Origin: a virus | Length of the DNA: 51,025 nt | Virus record (IMG/VR): IMGVR_UViG_3300042402_007312 | Coordinates: 1-51,025 of that record | Direction: 5' to 3' (one strand) | Part shown: positions 19,401 to 26,973 of the stretch, piece by piece | How the letters are laid out: each line of letters starts with the position of its first letter | Position numbering within the stretch: position 1 is the stretch's first letter | Translations under genes and position numbers: made by a program | The notes under the pieces: generated by a model | Seen by the model: only the letters and a program-made list of their open reading frames with translations | Database searches by the model: none | Told to the model about the DNA's origin: nothing

Positions 19401-20116
19401 TCGCCATTAATTGTTTCAGGCACAGTAATTTCAGAAATAGATTGAACTTTAAATGTTCCTCTATATCTATTAATTGCACCAGGCAAATCAACGATATTAG
19501 TATCTTCAAAATATGAAATTCCATTATTTACAAGATCTGTTAATAGAGTTGTGTAATTTACAGTATTTTTACCTTTATAATTATTATCAAAGTACGTAAT
19601 TAAATCTGCATCTTCGCCAACGTTTAGAATAACGCGTCTAACTTCAAATTTTGAAATATCATCAGATACATAATTTGTAACATCAATTGGTACGTACAAA
19701 AGAGGGCTAAGAAAACTTTCAAAAAACCAGTTATTTTTAGTTTTAAATCTAGTAGGTAACCCTAAACTTGCATCACCAATTTTTTCTAAATCAGTTATGG
19801 TTTTGGTGATATCGTTTAATTCAAATCTCTTAACGTTTCCTTGATCGTCTTTAACTCCAATTGTACTGTTATTCGCATTAAGAAGAGTCTTAAATTTAGT
19901 ATCAATCTCTTCAATTCTACCGTTCATATATCCAATAGACGGAATAGGAATAGTTGTGCTTGTAGTTGGATCGTCAGAATTAATTTGAGTAACTTCAACT
20001 TGACTAGAATTTGTAGTTAAAGCCTGGTTCATTTTTGAAATAAGCTCCTGCGCATTAGCAGTTTGCACGCCAAGCGAATTTAAGATCTCTGATAAAGAAT
20101 TAGTTCCTTCAGCCAT
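16418..20116 (-). CDS. Large baseplate/fibre-type virion protein (1232 aa)
   Basis: The ATG overlaps the TAA of the upstream 709-aa gene by one base (TAATG), indicating coupled translation. Residues about 1-130 are helical (SLSEILNSLGVQTANAQELI). Residues about 425-510 are a likely coiled coil (SASTVKNLVSQKESITSNLR onward). Residues about 520-670 resemble FN3-type domains, including KSLSEAGFPDNPVESEWSES, a segment of the type seen in phage tail-tip and baseplate proteins. The C-terminus is beta-rich and carries a run of seven glycines at about 1199-1205 before a short tail, similar to a fibre-connecting hinge. The role is inferred as baseplate/tail periphery. Confidence 0.7.
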   Translation of the reverse strand: MAEGTNSLSEILNSLGVQTANAQELISKMNQALTTNSSQVEVTQINSDDPTTSTTIPIPSIGYMNGRIEEIDTKFKTLLNANNSTIGVKDDQGNVKRFELNDITKTITDLEKIGDASLGLPTRFKTKNNWFFESFLSPLLYVPIDVTNYVSDDISKFEVRRVILNVGEDADLITYFDNNYKGKNTVNYTTLLTDLVNNGISYFEDTNIVDLPGAINRYRGTFKVQSISEITVPETINGEILSYSKIKYVLDKLEYTDVTGSTPAAQRRELSVGARLITEENSEYLVESVDTKDKSVILKRVFGSDGIVLFENLRIKPELYRSPVLAVNIGYNEREIIFIKPISSKMDLTVDFISNGFGIYTNELQITLQSGQNLTLNEYYNNFVADFGLLFLSFAKEKKLPNSLGFQPNSPTLNAANFKVLQIDSHVTNTDSASTVKNLVSQKESITSNLREIDKSIVTLKQTINSSGNQNDAIRLKAQSDLNNKTAARAQSFSQLSTVVKELSLNVKTSPEFSVSPKYRVRGFWEIPADIDSPYGLQKTVQFKIAYRYLSSNKDASAADPITFTDSTGAQRTGYFSPWTEVLTKSKQKIYNSTTGLYEWTEENVADPNSVNINQLDIAIRKGESVEIKIKSLSEAGFPDNPVESEWSESITVDFPSNIQSSEENTLIAQQAMADESRIALQEELNARGLDLHLSTSFSSKDKYYSHTTDSISSGFFLADGTAISLYDKLKEIADSLSAIQASLSTASAELIVSIVTPDGSEVQVTNGQTVDLFAGYYVDSAKLSDGALDKGKIVSKEYQVKIRNASQTPLELISTLGGGIGVAAPTSFPGANTDTQYNAYLRYDKAPINLNGVSSASFAAFTQRTGYQSSQVKSQYVYARYYSADNGKKLYYGDLIDSSAFGSNTNPSSYFTNQNYTFSQSTNAVSGKPNYMGGHYLPTIPLGGSTAEVWNGTVANGVGQGNGTLTEFCIHKDHPYFSVLGTVSSPVSTTTINNIFLGLTTNSVYEFSNNTITSTAQKYLPFSQAIHFNTSAEAGTNEFGVPYYAQAERVTPVSPSAYGGALYTALDTFPIKLGFGTGDDYLIGKKTCGAYLFMMPQSYASISVDGSNARSSKRTVMAGSAASITVPVVFQFRTTDKIGEIGGWSTGQKLTNITYTKIIGLDIYTKSGLFEFDIQVSGKHQRDTIITSPTIFTPVSAGGGGGGGVYISDLTDILKNSAFNLSMNSSITNFM

Positions 20117-22245
20117 TATCGTATTCTATCTATTTTAAAGTCCAAGTTCAATGAATCCGTACAAATTATTTCAAACATAGGACGATTATCGCTGGACCAG
20201 CCGTAATCAGTTAACATTCCTATTTTTGTATTGTATGCTTGAGTTACATTTGAAAAATCTAAATTTGTAGATCTAGCTAATGCATCTGTTGCAAGTGTAA
20301 TTGTATAGCCATTTAGGATAACTGGGTCAGCAAATACTAAACGTAAAACCTGACCCTTTTTCCATTGGGTTAGAGTATCATTGATTTTAAGTACAATGTT
20401 ACCAGTAAGAGTATGTGAATTTCCTGACTTTTCGTGTCTATAATAGTTGGTAAATGGTACCAATGGTATTGATGATGCTAAAGAAATATCAAATAGCGGA
20501 GTGATCTCAAAATTATAATCAGGAGTTTCGTTGTTAATAGTTATTTGGTTATTAACTGTTCTGCTAACGCCTATGCCTTTTCCGCTTTTTACAACATCAG
20601 TATTATATGCAACTTCTAGTGAAGTTTTACCATTTACAAAATTTGTAAGTTGACCCTCAACATTTGTTATTTTCTCAACAACGTTTTTAGTATTTAAGAA
20701 TAGGGCACTATTTGCAAGCAAAGCTTTTTCTAAACTTGAAAGTCTTGTTTCAATGTCTGATGTTTTGCTTGTAGTAAGTAGGCTGGCTTTAACCTTTTCC
20801 CAATCGTTTTGTAATTTAGTAAGTTCACTAATTTTTGCCTCTTGACTAATTGCAACTGTTTGAAATCTATTCATTAAGTCTACAAATAGGTCTAGACTAA
20901 ATCCAGCGTTTGCGTTAATATTTTTAACAGGCTGAACTGCAACATCTTCGATTGAAGTATCAAACTTAACATTTAATTTAAATGCATATGAGTTTCCATT
21001 AATTTTACTTAATGGATCTGGTTTGTATTTAGTTAGTCTTGGAATTTCAAATTCAAGACCATTTGATTGGATCTTATTTAGGAATAGGACACCATATAAA
21101 TTTTTGGCTTTTAGTACTTTTGTTACTGGATCAATTACATCATAATAAACTAAAACTGTGTTGAAGTCAAAGTTTTTATTTTGAACGTTAATATCATTAA
21201 GTCCGGAAAAAGACGTTTTTGCATTTTGTGTTGCAACTAGATATTGATTAATATTAAAATTAACACATACTCCATCTAGAGTCGATCTAGTATAGTTAAT
21301 TGTAGTAGTTGTACCACCGGCAGTTTTACTCTTTTTAATCTTTTTATTTACTGCTATATTATATTTCCAAGAAGTAGATGGTGCATCATAGGTTCCGTCT
21401 GTATAATATGAATTATTAAGAGTTCCTTGAAACCAATTTTGCGCAGTATATGTACTTCCAGCATACGCGGCTTGTTCTAATAAAACAGTTGAATCATCTA
21501 AATCATAAAATGCGTTTAAACTTAATCCTTGTGGGTGAACCTCACTATATCGACGGCCTACAATAGTTTCTCTATCTTCTGGCAATTCTGGACTATGCGT
21601 AATAGTCATATTTGGTTTATAGTTAGAGTCTGCTATTGAATCAAACATAATATATGGAGTAGATCCAACATTATTTGGGACATGTAGATATAATTCACTA
21701 TATGAGTTTTCCTTTCCTTTATATGAATTAACAATATCAATTTCTCCAATATATTGGACAACCTTAGTATACGATGAGCCCACGGCTTCGTCTTCTTCTA
21801 CAAATTTAGTAGAAGCAGATGTTTCAAGAGAATTTGCGGCTCTCCAACGAATTGCACCAGATTCCTTTAACCATTTCCAAAAAACTCTTTCTGATACGTT
21901 AAGTGGAAGCTCTCGGTTATATGAATCCTGAGAAATTAAAAGAGCTTCTAAGTTTAGTGCATAGTTTTGGAAACTTTGGGCTAAATTATAATTTTGGTTG
22001 CTTTGATTATAAAGACCCGGATCGGTCATAAGAGTTTCACCTTGAGCTTTAAAAAATAGCTTATTATCTGAAGGAGTTCCATCTGGAGTTCCGACATTAG
22101 GTAAATTTAAAAGCACAAAATTAGAAAACTTAAACTGGTTACCACTGTTATTAAATGATAAAGTTAAGTCCTCTAATGAACTTTGAAAGGTGTAAAATAT
22201 ACCCTTTCTAGTTGTAATAGGTTTTATAATAGGAGCAACTGCCAT
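20116..22245 (-). CDS. Baseplate-type structural protein (709 aa)
   Basis: It starts MAVAPIIKPITTRKGIFYTF. The first 400 residues are alpha/beta with a well-defined segment (NVSERVFWKWLKESGAIRWR, about residues 116-135) that looks like a conserved baseplate-wedge signature. Residues about 455-535 form a coiled coil with a trimeric look (ISQEAKISELTKLQNDWEKV, then IETRLSSLEKALLANS). The final 150 residues are a beta-rich domain. Position between other baseplate-scale genes and 1-nt coupling to the 1232-aa gene support a baseplate role. It may be the functional counterpart of T4 gp8 or another wedge protein, but I cannot show this from sequence alone. Confidence 0.65.
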   Translation of the reverse strand: MAVAPIIKPITTRKGIFYTFQSSLEDLTLSFNNSGNQFKFSNFVLLNLPNVGTPDGTPSDNKLFFKAQGETLMTDPGLYNQSNQNYNLAQSFQNYALNLEALLISQDSYNRELPLNVSERVFWKWLKESGAIRWRAANSLETSASTKFVEEDEAVGSSYTKVVQYIGEIDIVNSYKGKENSYSELYLHVPNNVGSTPYIMFDSIADSNYKPNMTITHSPELPEDRETIVGRRYSEVHPQGLSLNAFYDLDDSTVLLEQAAYAGSTYTAQNWFQGTLNNSYYTDGTYDAPSTSWKYNIAVNKKIKKSKTAGGTTTTINYTRSTLDGVCVNFNINQYLVATQNAKTSFSGLNDINVQNKNFDFNTVLVYYDVIDPVTKVLKAKNLYGVLFLNKIQSNGLEFEIPRLTKYKPDPLSKINGNSYAFKLNVKFDTSIEDVAVQPVKNINANAGFSLDLFVDLMNRFQTVAISQEAKISELTKLQNDWEKVKASLLTTSKTSDIETRLSSLEKALLANSALFLNTKNVVEKITNVEGQLTNFVNGKTSLEVAYNTDVVKSGKGIGVSRTVNNQITINNETPDYNFEITPLFDISLASSIPLVPFTNYYRHEKSGNSHTLTGNIVLKINDTLTQWKKGQVLRLVFADPVILNGYTITLATDALARSTNLDFSNVTQAYNTKIGMLTDYGWSSDNRPMFEIICTDSLNLDFKIDRIR

Positions 22246-22266
22246 TTTGCGCTCAGGATTTTATTT

Positions 22267-23289
22267 TTAAATGTTATAAATTGCGTTTGAATCGCGAGTT
22301 ACAACAAGTCTTTGTTGATTTGCACCCCAACTAGATGGAAGGTTTGCGCTGTTTTTAACAGTACCTACATTCATTAAGGTTACAGAAGAATTAAATAGGT
22401 TTGTTGTTAAACCAACTGCCCATTGCGATGCTAAGGTAGTATGAGTTGAATCTAAACCAACTGCATCTTGGTCCATAATCGCAAAGTTTTGTCCAATAAT
22501 TCTAATTTTATGAGTTGCTGAGTTTGCCGCAGCAAATGTTTCATAGGCTCCGCTGATATGGGTCGTTGTGCCCAACTCTGTATTGGTAATTGCACGTACC
22601 ATAATTGTAAATTCTTGACCAGGTCTTATTGGAGAGTTTGTATCATTTATTAGAACAATATCAATACCATCGGTAATCGTGCTTTGGAAAGCATTTCCAA
22701 TATAGAATGCGCTTGCGTCTAATGTTAATATAATTAAGGATTTACTTGTTGCAGTTAGAGTAACTTCGGCTTTTGCACGGTTTGCACCAGATACCGCGGT
22801 TAGAGTTTTTGTAACATCTTCACGGCTATTTGAAAAACTTCCTGTAATATTAACCGAACCTGCTAGGTTAGCCTGTCCATTTGCAGTAATTGCTCCAGTA
22901 AAAGTAGATAATCCAGAAATACTAAGGCCTGCTGACGTAATTGAAGAATTGACAACCAGTGTTCCAGTTGTAATCTTACCTACGGTAGCACTGTTAACAG
23001 TTTCTGTTTCAAATTTAATTAAATCTGCAGTACCGGTTGCATTTTTAAAGTACAATTGACCATTTTGGATAGTCAACACCTTTGTTTTTAACTCAGTTAA
23101 TGGAGTTAGAGTTGTGTCTGGGTCAACTCCGATCTTTTTATCAGAAAGATCAATTTTTAAATTGTTGATTAGATCTTCTAGTTTACTCTTAAGTAATCCG
23201 GTATTACCGTTAGTAATAATACGCATATCTGAAACATACGTAGTTTCTAGAATTTCTGTTGTTGATAGTGATAGTGCAACAAAAGCCAT
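22267..23289 (-). CDS. Small fibre-like virion protein (340 aa)
   Basis: The N-terminal part (about 1-75) is amphipathic and helical (NTGLLKSKLEDLINNLKIDL). Residues about 85-150 are short beta repeats of the kind found in phage fibre shafts (TAGLSISGLSTFTGAITANG, then QANLAGSVNITGSF). The C-terminal 170 residues form a beta-rich domain. It has its own TAATAAATAA box (23309-23318), giving a leader of about 20 nt. The length and architecture fit a fibre connector or short tail fibre; function is inferred. Confidence 0.65.
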   Translation of the reverse strand: MAFVALSLSTTEILETTYVSDMRIITNGNTGLLKSKLEDLINNLKIDLSDKKIGVDPDTTLTPLTELKTKVLTIQNGQLYFKNATGTADLIKFETETVNSATVGKITTGTLVVNSSITSAGLSISGLSTFTGAITANGQANLAGSVNITGSFSNSREDVTKTLTAVSGANRAKAEVTLTATSKSLIILTLDASAFYIGNAFQSTITDGIDIVLINDTNSPIRPGQEFTIMVRAITNTELGTTTHISGAYETFAAANSATHKIRIIGQNFAIMDQDAVGLDSTHTTLASQWAVGLTTNLFNSSVTLMNVGTVKNSANLPSSWGANQQRLVVTRDSNAIYNI

Positions 23290-23308
23290 TTGTTTTTTCT
23301 ATTTTTTG

Positions 23309-23318
23309 TTATTTATTA
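23309..23318 (-). promoter_or_regulatory. Late-promoter-like box TAATAAATAA
   Basis: The minus strand reads TAATAAATAACAAAAAATAG, 20-29 nt before the ATG at 23289. It is nearly identical, with the following CAAAAA, to the boxes at 3291-3300 and 29509-29518. The remaining bases of the gap 23319-23382 show no ORF or clear hairpin. Confidence 0.6.
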
Positions 23319-23382
23319 GTAGAGTGTTACCTCACAAATAAAGGACGACTAGCCTTCTTGTACTTAAAAAATAGAAACTGGC

Positions 23383-24207
23383 TTAAGGATTACTTAAATT
23401 TATTGCAGAGCCGTCGTTTCGATTAATTATCGTACCATCTGACAAGATTTCGTAGTCATCAAAGTTAATATCTATCATTTGAGAGTCGGCATTTAGCGTA
23501 TTTTTTGCTAAACTTGATGTGATTTCTCTTGAATTTAAACTTTGCTCAATATAATCTATGTATGAGTCCTTTGACATTACCTTTACAAATTGGCTTGACG
23601 GTAGCGGGTGTTCATTACCCCAAAGATCAATGACTGTTCCAGATATTTCATATTCACCAACTTTGTCAAATCTCCAAATAAAGGTCCAACCTGCTTCAAC
23701 CTCAATCAGGGTTTTCGGAGCAGACCCTGATGTAATATCAGTTAGCTTCCAAAACACTTTATCCTTTCCCATAACTTCTCTAGCTGAGATAAACACCGGT
23801 AGATGGGCTGGAACAGTTAAACGGTCAGTTGCTATCTTTAATTCTGATACATCTAGGGAATTTCTGGTAAAAAATGATGGAATAAATCCAACTTGTTTTC
23901 CATCTTTATATGAAATAAAACCTCGGTTTTTCCAATATTCTGGCTCAGAAACTTTTCTAGTTACTTCAACTCCATTTTCAATAAATTTTCTACCATATAT
24001 TTGATCATTCAGTGGTGCATATACCATAAGATTCTCAACATCAAACTCCGGAATAACTCCATATAATTTTAGTTGCTCAAGGTTTGCCATTTGCTCCTTT
24101 GAATAGGTTTCAATCGGTTCATAGTATGAATACTTATTCGCAGAGGTAAATGTTACGTTTGCGCTAGGTAATCCAATTGTAGATATGTTAACATAAGTTA
24201 TCGGCAT
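23383..24207 (-). CDS. Structural/baseplate-associated hypothetical protein (274 aa)
   Basis: The ATG overlaps the stop of the upstream 921-aa gene by one base (TAATG). The protein begins MPITYVNISTIGLPSANVTF. Residues about 120-210 are a compact beta domain with a PKD/Ig-like sequence (WTFIWRFDKVGEYEISGTVI then DLWGNEHPLPSS), of the type that displays or spaces virion surface domains. The C-terminus is acidic (INFDDYEILSDGTIINRNDG). I do not recognise an exact T4 counterpart. Tight coupling with the adhesin-like gene suggests the two products assemble together. Confidence 0.65.
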   Translation of the reverse strand: MPITYVNISTIGLPSANVTFTSANKYSYYEPIETYSKEQMANLEQLKLYGVIPEFDVENLMVYAPLNDQIYGRKFIENGVEVTRKVSEPEYWKNRGFISYKDGKQVGFIPSFFTRNSLDVSELKIATDRLTVPAHLPVFISAREVMGKDKVFWKLTDITSGSAPKTLIEVEAGWTFIWRFDKVGEYEISGTVIDLWGNEHPLPSSQFVKVMSKDSYIDYIEQSLNSREITSSLAKNTLNADSQMIDINFDDYEILSDGTIINRNDGSAINLSNP

Positions 24208-26972
24208 TAATTATGATCAATTTTTAATTTAGCGGATCTTACTCCAATACCAGCTGGCTGAACTCTAAGTTTAACACTATATGTATTTCCAGGAGTAATT
24301 GTAATATTATTAATAATTGAGACAACACTTTCATTTTGACCTGATCCAAGAACTAATTTAAATTCGTCTGCATCTTGATCTATTGATATTGAAGCAATTT
24401 CAAGGGTTGTACTAGTTGAGGTATTTGTAATTGGAACAGTTAAATCTCTATTTGCACCAACTTCTGTTGAATTAAATACAATTACCTCATTTGCTGTACC
24501 TACATTAAAGCTTGGTGCACTAACCAATACTGAGACATTAATCGTATTAGAAACAACGGAACTTGGGCCTTTTACCCTAATCGAGAAAAGATCGGTTCCT
24601 GTATAGTTTAAAGTTGGAATATATCGAATTCCATAATTTAAAATGGATAAGGTTCCCTGGCTAGGCTGAGTAATTACCTCAAACCCATTAAATGAAGATC
24701 CATTTAAGTTAACATAAGGTAATGTATTAATGTCAATATAGGTATTTCTTCCTGATATTTGCTGAGGAATTTGCGATAAGATTGGTGAAGCCGGCTGCAC
24801 AGTTAAAGTTGCGGTAACACTTGATGTTTGAGCAGTTGGCGCATTATCGTTAACTACAGTTGCCGTAATGGTATATGTACCATTTTGCACATTTGTATAT
24901 GTGACTGGGCTATTTGCGGCGCCTGTTCCTAATGGTGAACTAATTGTATAGCTTTTAGCATATTGAGTAGATACTCCAATCGTTACGTTGCTTCCACTAG
25001 TTATAGGAGCGGTAAATATTCCAGGATTACTGAAGGAAACCGTTGGAAATGGCGCAAGTACCTCTACTTGAAATTGTTTAGAAAAACTATTTGATAATGA
25101 AGTATTCTTAAATGGTGACGTATAATTAACAGTTAGGGTAGGGGTAATAAGTTCATATGCTGGATTTATTCCCCAAAGAGCAGTAAATGATCGAGTTGAA
25201 TTATTTACAGAAATTACTGGAATAATAGTTGATCCAGTTTGAGTTACCGTAATACCGTATAGGGCATCTTCAGAAAATTCTGGAATCCACTCTGGGTAGA
25301 CTGAATTGACTCCAACTTGAATTGTTCCTGAAATACCTTGTCTTAGTACTTGATTTGCAATATAAGTATCACTAATTGGTTCTCCTACTACAACTTCTCT
25401 ATATACTTGAAATCCAGTTGAATCGTTAAATGCGCCCTTAATACTAAATCTATAATAGCCAGGTACCCTTGGTCTAAATGATACTGAAGTTAATCCCTGG
25501 CCGTATTGATAATATGAAAATCCTGGAATTTCTGGTAAAGAATTTAAGTCAGTACTTGAGTTTACATCTGCAATATTTTGCCAATCAGTTTCACTTGGGC
25601 TGGTTTTTTGTTGAATTGACCAAATAAGAGAAGTTTGATTTACTTGTTGTAAAGTTGCAGAAATCTTATAAACTCCTGGAATAGGATCTTCTGGTGATTG
25701 GTCAATAATTGAAACATACGATCTATTTTGGTTTGCAGTTGGTGTCGTAATATACGAATATGACTGAGACGTTCCGGCGCTTCCAGGTATGGCCTCAGAT
25801 GCGATACTTAGAGAGGCTAAGTTTTGGCCTTGTGGAACATCACTAGTTGTAAAAGTTACAAAATTTGAATATAAGTATGAATTGTCTGATCCTTGTAAGT
25901 ATGATCTTAGATAGTATGGTCTGTTTGGAGTTAACCCTGGAATTTGAGTAACCAAATTAGATGGGCTAATGCTTGAATTAAATGCGCCCGATTCAAATCT
26001 AACTACTCCAGGCTGCCCTACTTCTAAGTTTGTGGAATTATCTAGTTTGTAGATAACTCCATACCTAACGTAAACATCGCCTCCACTATTAGTAAAGGTT
26101 GAGGTACTGGTTGCGCTGGTTTGTGTAATAGCGCTTATAGTTGGGGTAGTAATTGTACTTGCGCCAACCGTACTAAAACTTCCAGTAGGTGATGTCCCTA
26201 CTCCAGTTGAATTATTTGCGAATGCTGTTAAAGTATACGCTGAACCTGCAAGTAATCCATTAAATTGCACAGATATTCCAAGCGAAAAATCAGTAAGAGT
26301 TTGGACTCCAACTTCGGTACCGTTTTTAAATAATTTAAATTGAACACTAGTTACAGTACTGCCACCATTATTTGAAATTGTTGTTGTTGCAATTACTGAG
26401 GTTGCTGTAATTGAACTAAAGGTCGGCGTTGTTAGCGTTGCAACCGTACCAGTTTGCGGTGGAGTACATGCTCGATATCGAACCGTTTCTCCTATACACT
26501 CTCCGCCATTTGAGGCCGGTGTAACAACATATCGAGTTTGCTGCTCCTGATACGATCCATTAATTAGTCGACATGGGCCCCAATCTCCAACGACAAAGGA
26601 TTGTTGAGTTTCGCCATAACCCCAATCGCTTAATACGCAATTGACTGGGCTTCCTCCAACTATACAATCGCTATGGTCAAAACATGAACTAAATCCACCA
26701 GAAATAGTTATTCCATATGGTCCAGGATCAAAAACATAATCACCATATACCCTAATTAAAGGCTGCGAGGTTGAACATACGGCTAATGTTATAATTGACC
26801 CATTATAACTTTGGAACCAATTTGAAGCCTGCACAATGGTAGACTGCCCAGATGAAAAATCAGTATATTGAAAATCTACTGCATTAATTGGAGTTTGATT
26901 AGTATCAATATCAATTTGATAACAAAATGGACTTCCTTCTATATTTTCCGGTTGGTCTATAAATGCTGGCAT
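24207..26972 (-). CDS. Multidomain adhesin-like virion protein (TSP1-like, FN3, Ig-like, ASH-like)
   Basis: This is a 921-aa modular surface protein. Residues 1-105 are a Cys-containing beta domain. Residues about 111-169 resemble a thrombospondin type-1 repeat: WGYG and WGPC, then QEQQTRYVVTPASNGGEC and IGETVRYRAC. Two FN3-like domains follow (about 182-268 and 272-379), then Ig-like domains (about 400-700). At about 720-815 there is a cadherin/Ig-like module (GFEVITQPSQGTLSI ... YTGTDLFSIRVKG). The last 100 residues resemble an ASPM-SPD2-Hydin (ASH) domain (EVGANRDLTVPITNTSTSTT, ending VRSAKLKIDHN). Such modules bind host surface ligands or space other domains. Its place after the wedge-like 839-aa gene suggests a baseplate-anchored adhesin. 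The domain calls are by eye. Confidence 0.7.
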   Translation of the reverse strand: MPAFIDQPENIEGSPFCYQIDIDTNQTPINAVDFQYTDFSSGQSTIVQASNWFQSYNGSIITLAVCSTSQPLIRVYGDYVFDPGPYGITISGGFSSCFDHSDCIVGGSPVNCVLSDWGYGETQQSFVVGDWGPCRLINGSYQEQQTRYVVTPASNGGECIGETVRYRACTPPQTGTVATLTTPTFSSITATSVIATTTISNNGGSTVTSVQFKLFKNGTEVGVQTLTDFSLGISVQFNGLLAGSAYTLTAFANNSTGVGTSPTGSFSTVGASTITTPTISAITQTSATSTSTFTNSGGDVYVRYGVIYKLDNSTNLEVGQPGVVRFESGAFNSSISPSNLVTQIPGLTPNRPYYLRSYLQGSDNSYLYSNFVTFTTSDVPQGQNLASLSIASEAIPGSAGTSQSYSYITTPTANQNRSYVSIIDQSPEDPIPGVYKISATLQQVNQTSLIWSIQQKTSPSETDWQNIADVNSSTDLNSLPEIPGFSYYQYGQGLTSVSFRPRVPGYYRFSIKGAFNDSTGFQVYREVVVGEPISDTYIANQVLRQGISGTIQVGVNSVYPEWIPEFSEDALYGITVTQTGSTIIPVISVNNSTRSFTALWGINPAYELITPTLTVNYTSPFKNTSLSNSFSKQFQVEVLAPFPTVSFSNPGIFTAPITSGSNVTIGVSTQYAKSYTISSPLGTGAANSPVTYTNVQNGTYTITATVVNDNAPTAQTSSVTATLTVQPASPILSQIPQQISGRNTYIDINTLPYVNLNGSSFNGFEVITQPSQGTLSILNYGIRYIPTLNYTGTDLFSIRVKGPSSVVSNTINVSVLVSAPSFNVGTANEVIVFNSTEVGANRDLTVPITNTSTSTTLEIASISIDQDADEFKLVLGSGQNESVVSIINNITITPGNTYSVKLRVQPAGIGVRSAKLKIDHN
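26466..26642 (-). other. Thrombospondin type-1-like module
   Basis: Residues 111-169 of the 921-aa protein carry the TSP1 pattern of W-x-x-C, a Q/R-rich strand, G-x-x-C and a closing R-x-C (WGPC, QEQQTRYV, GGECIG, RYRAC). In TSP1 repeats the Trp and Arg side chains stack. The module here has fewer Cys than the six of animal TSP1. Confidence 0.6.
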
Positions 26973-26973
26973 A

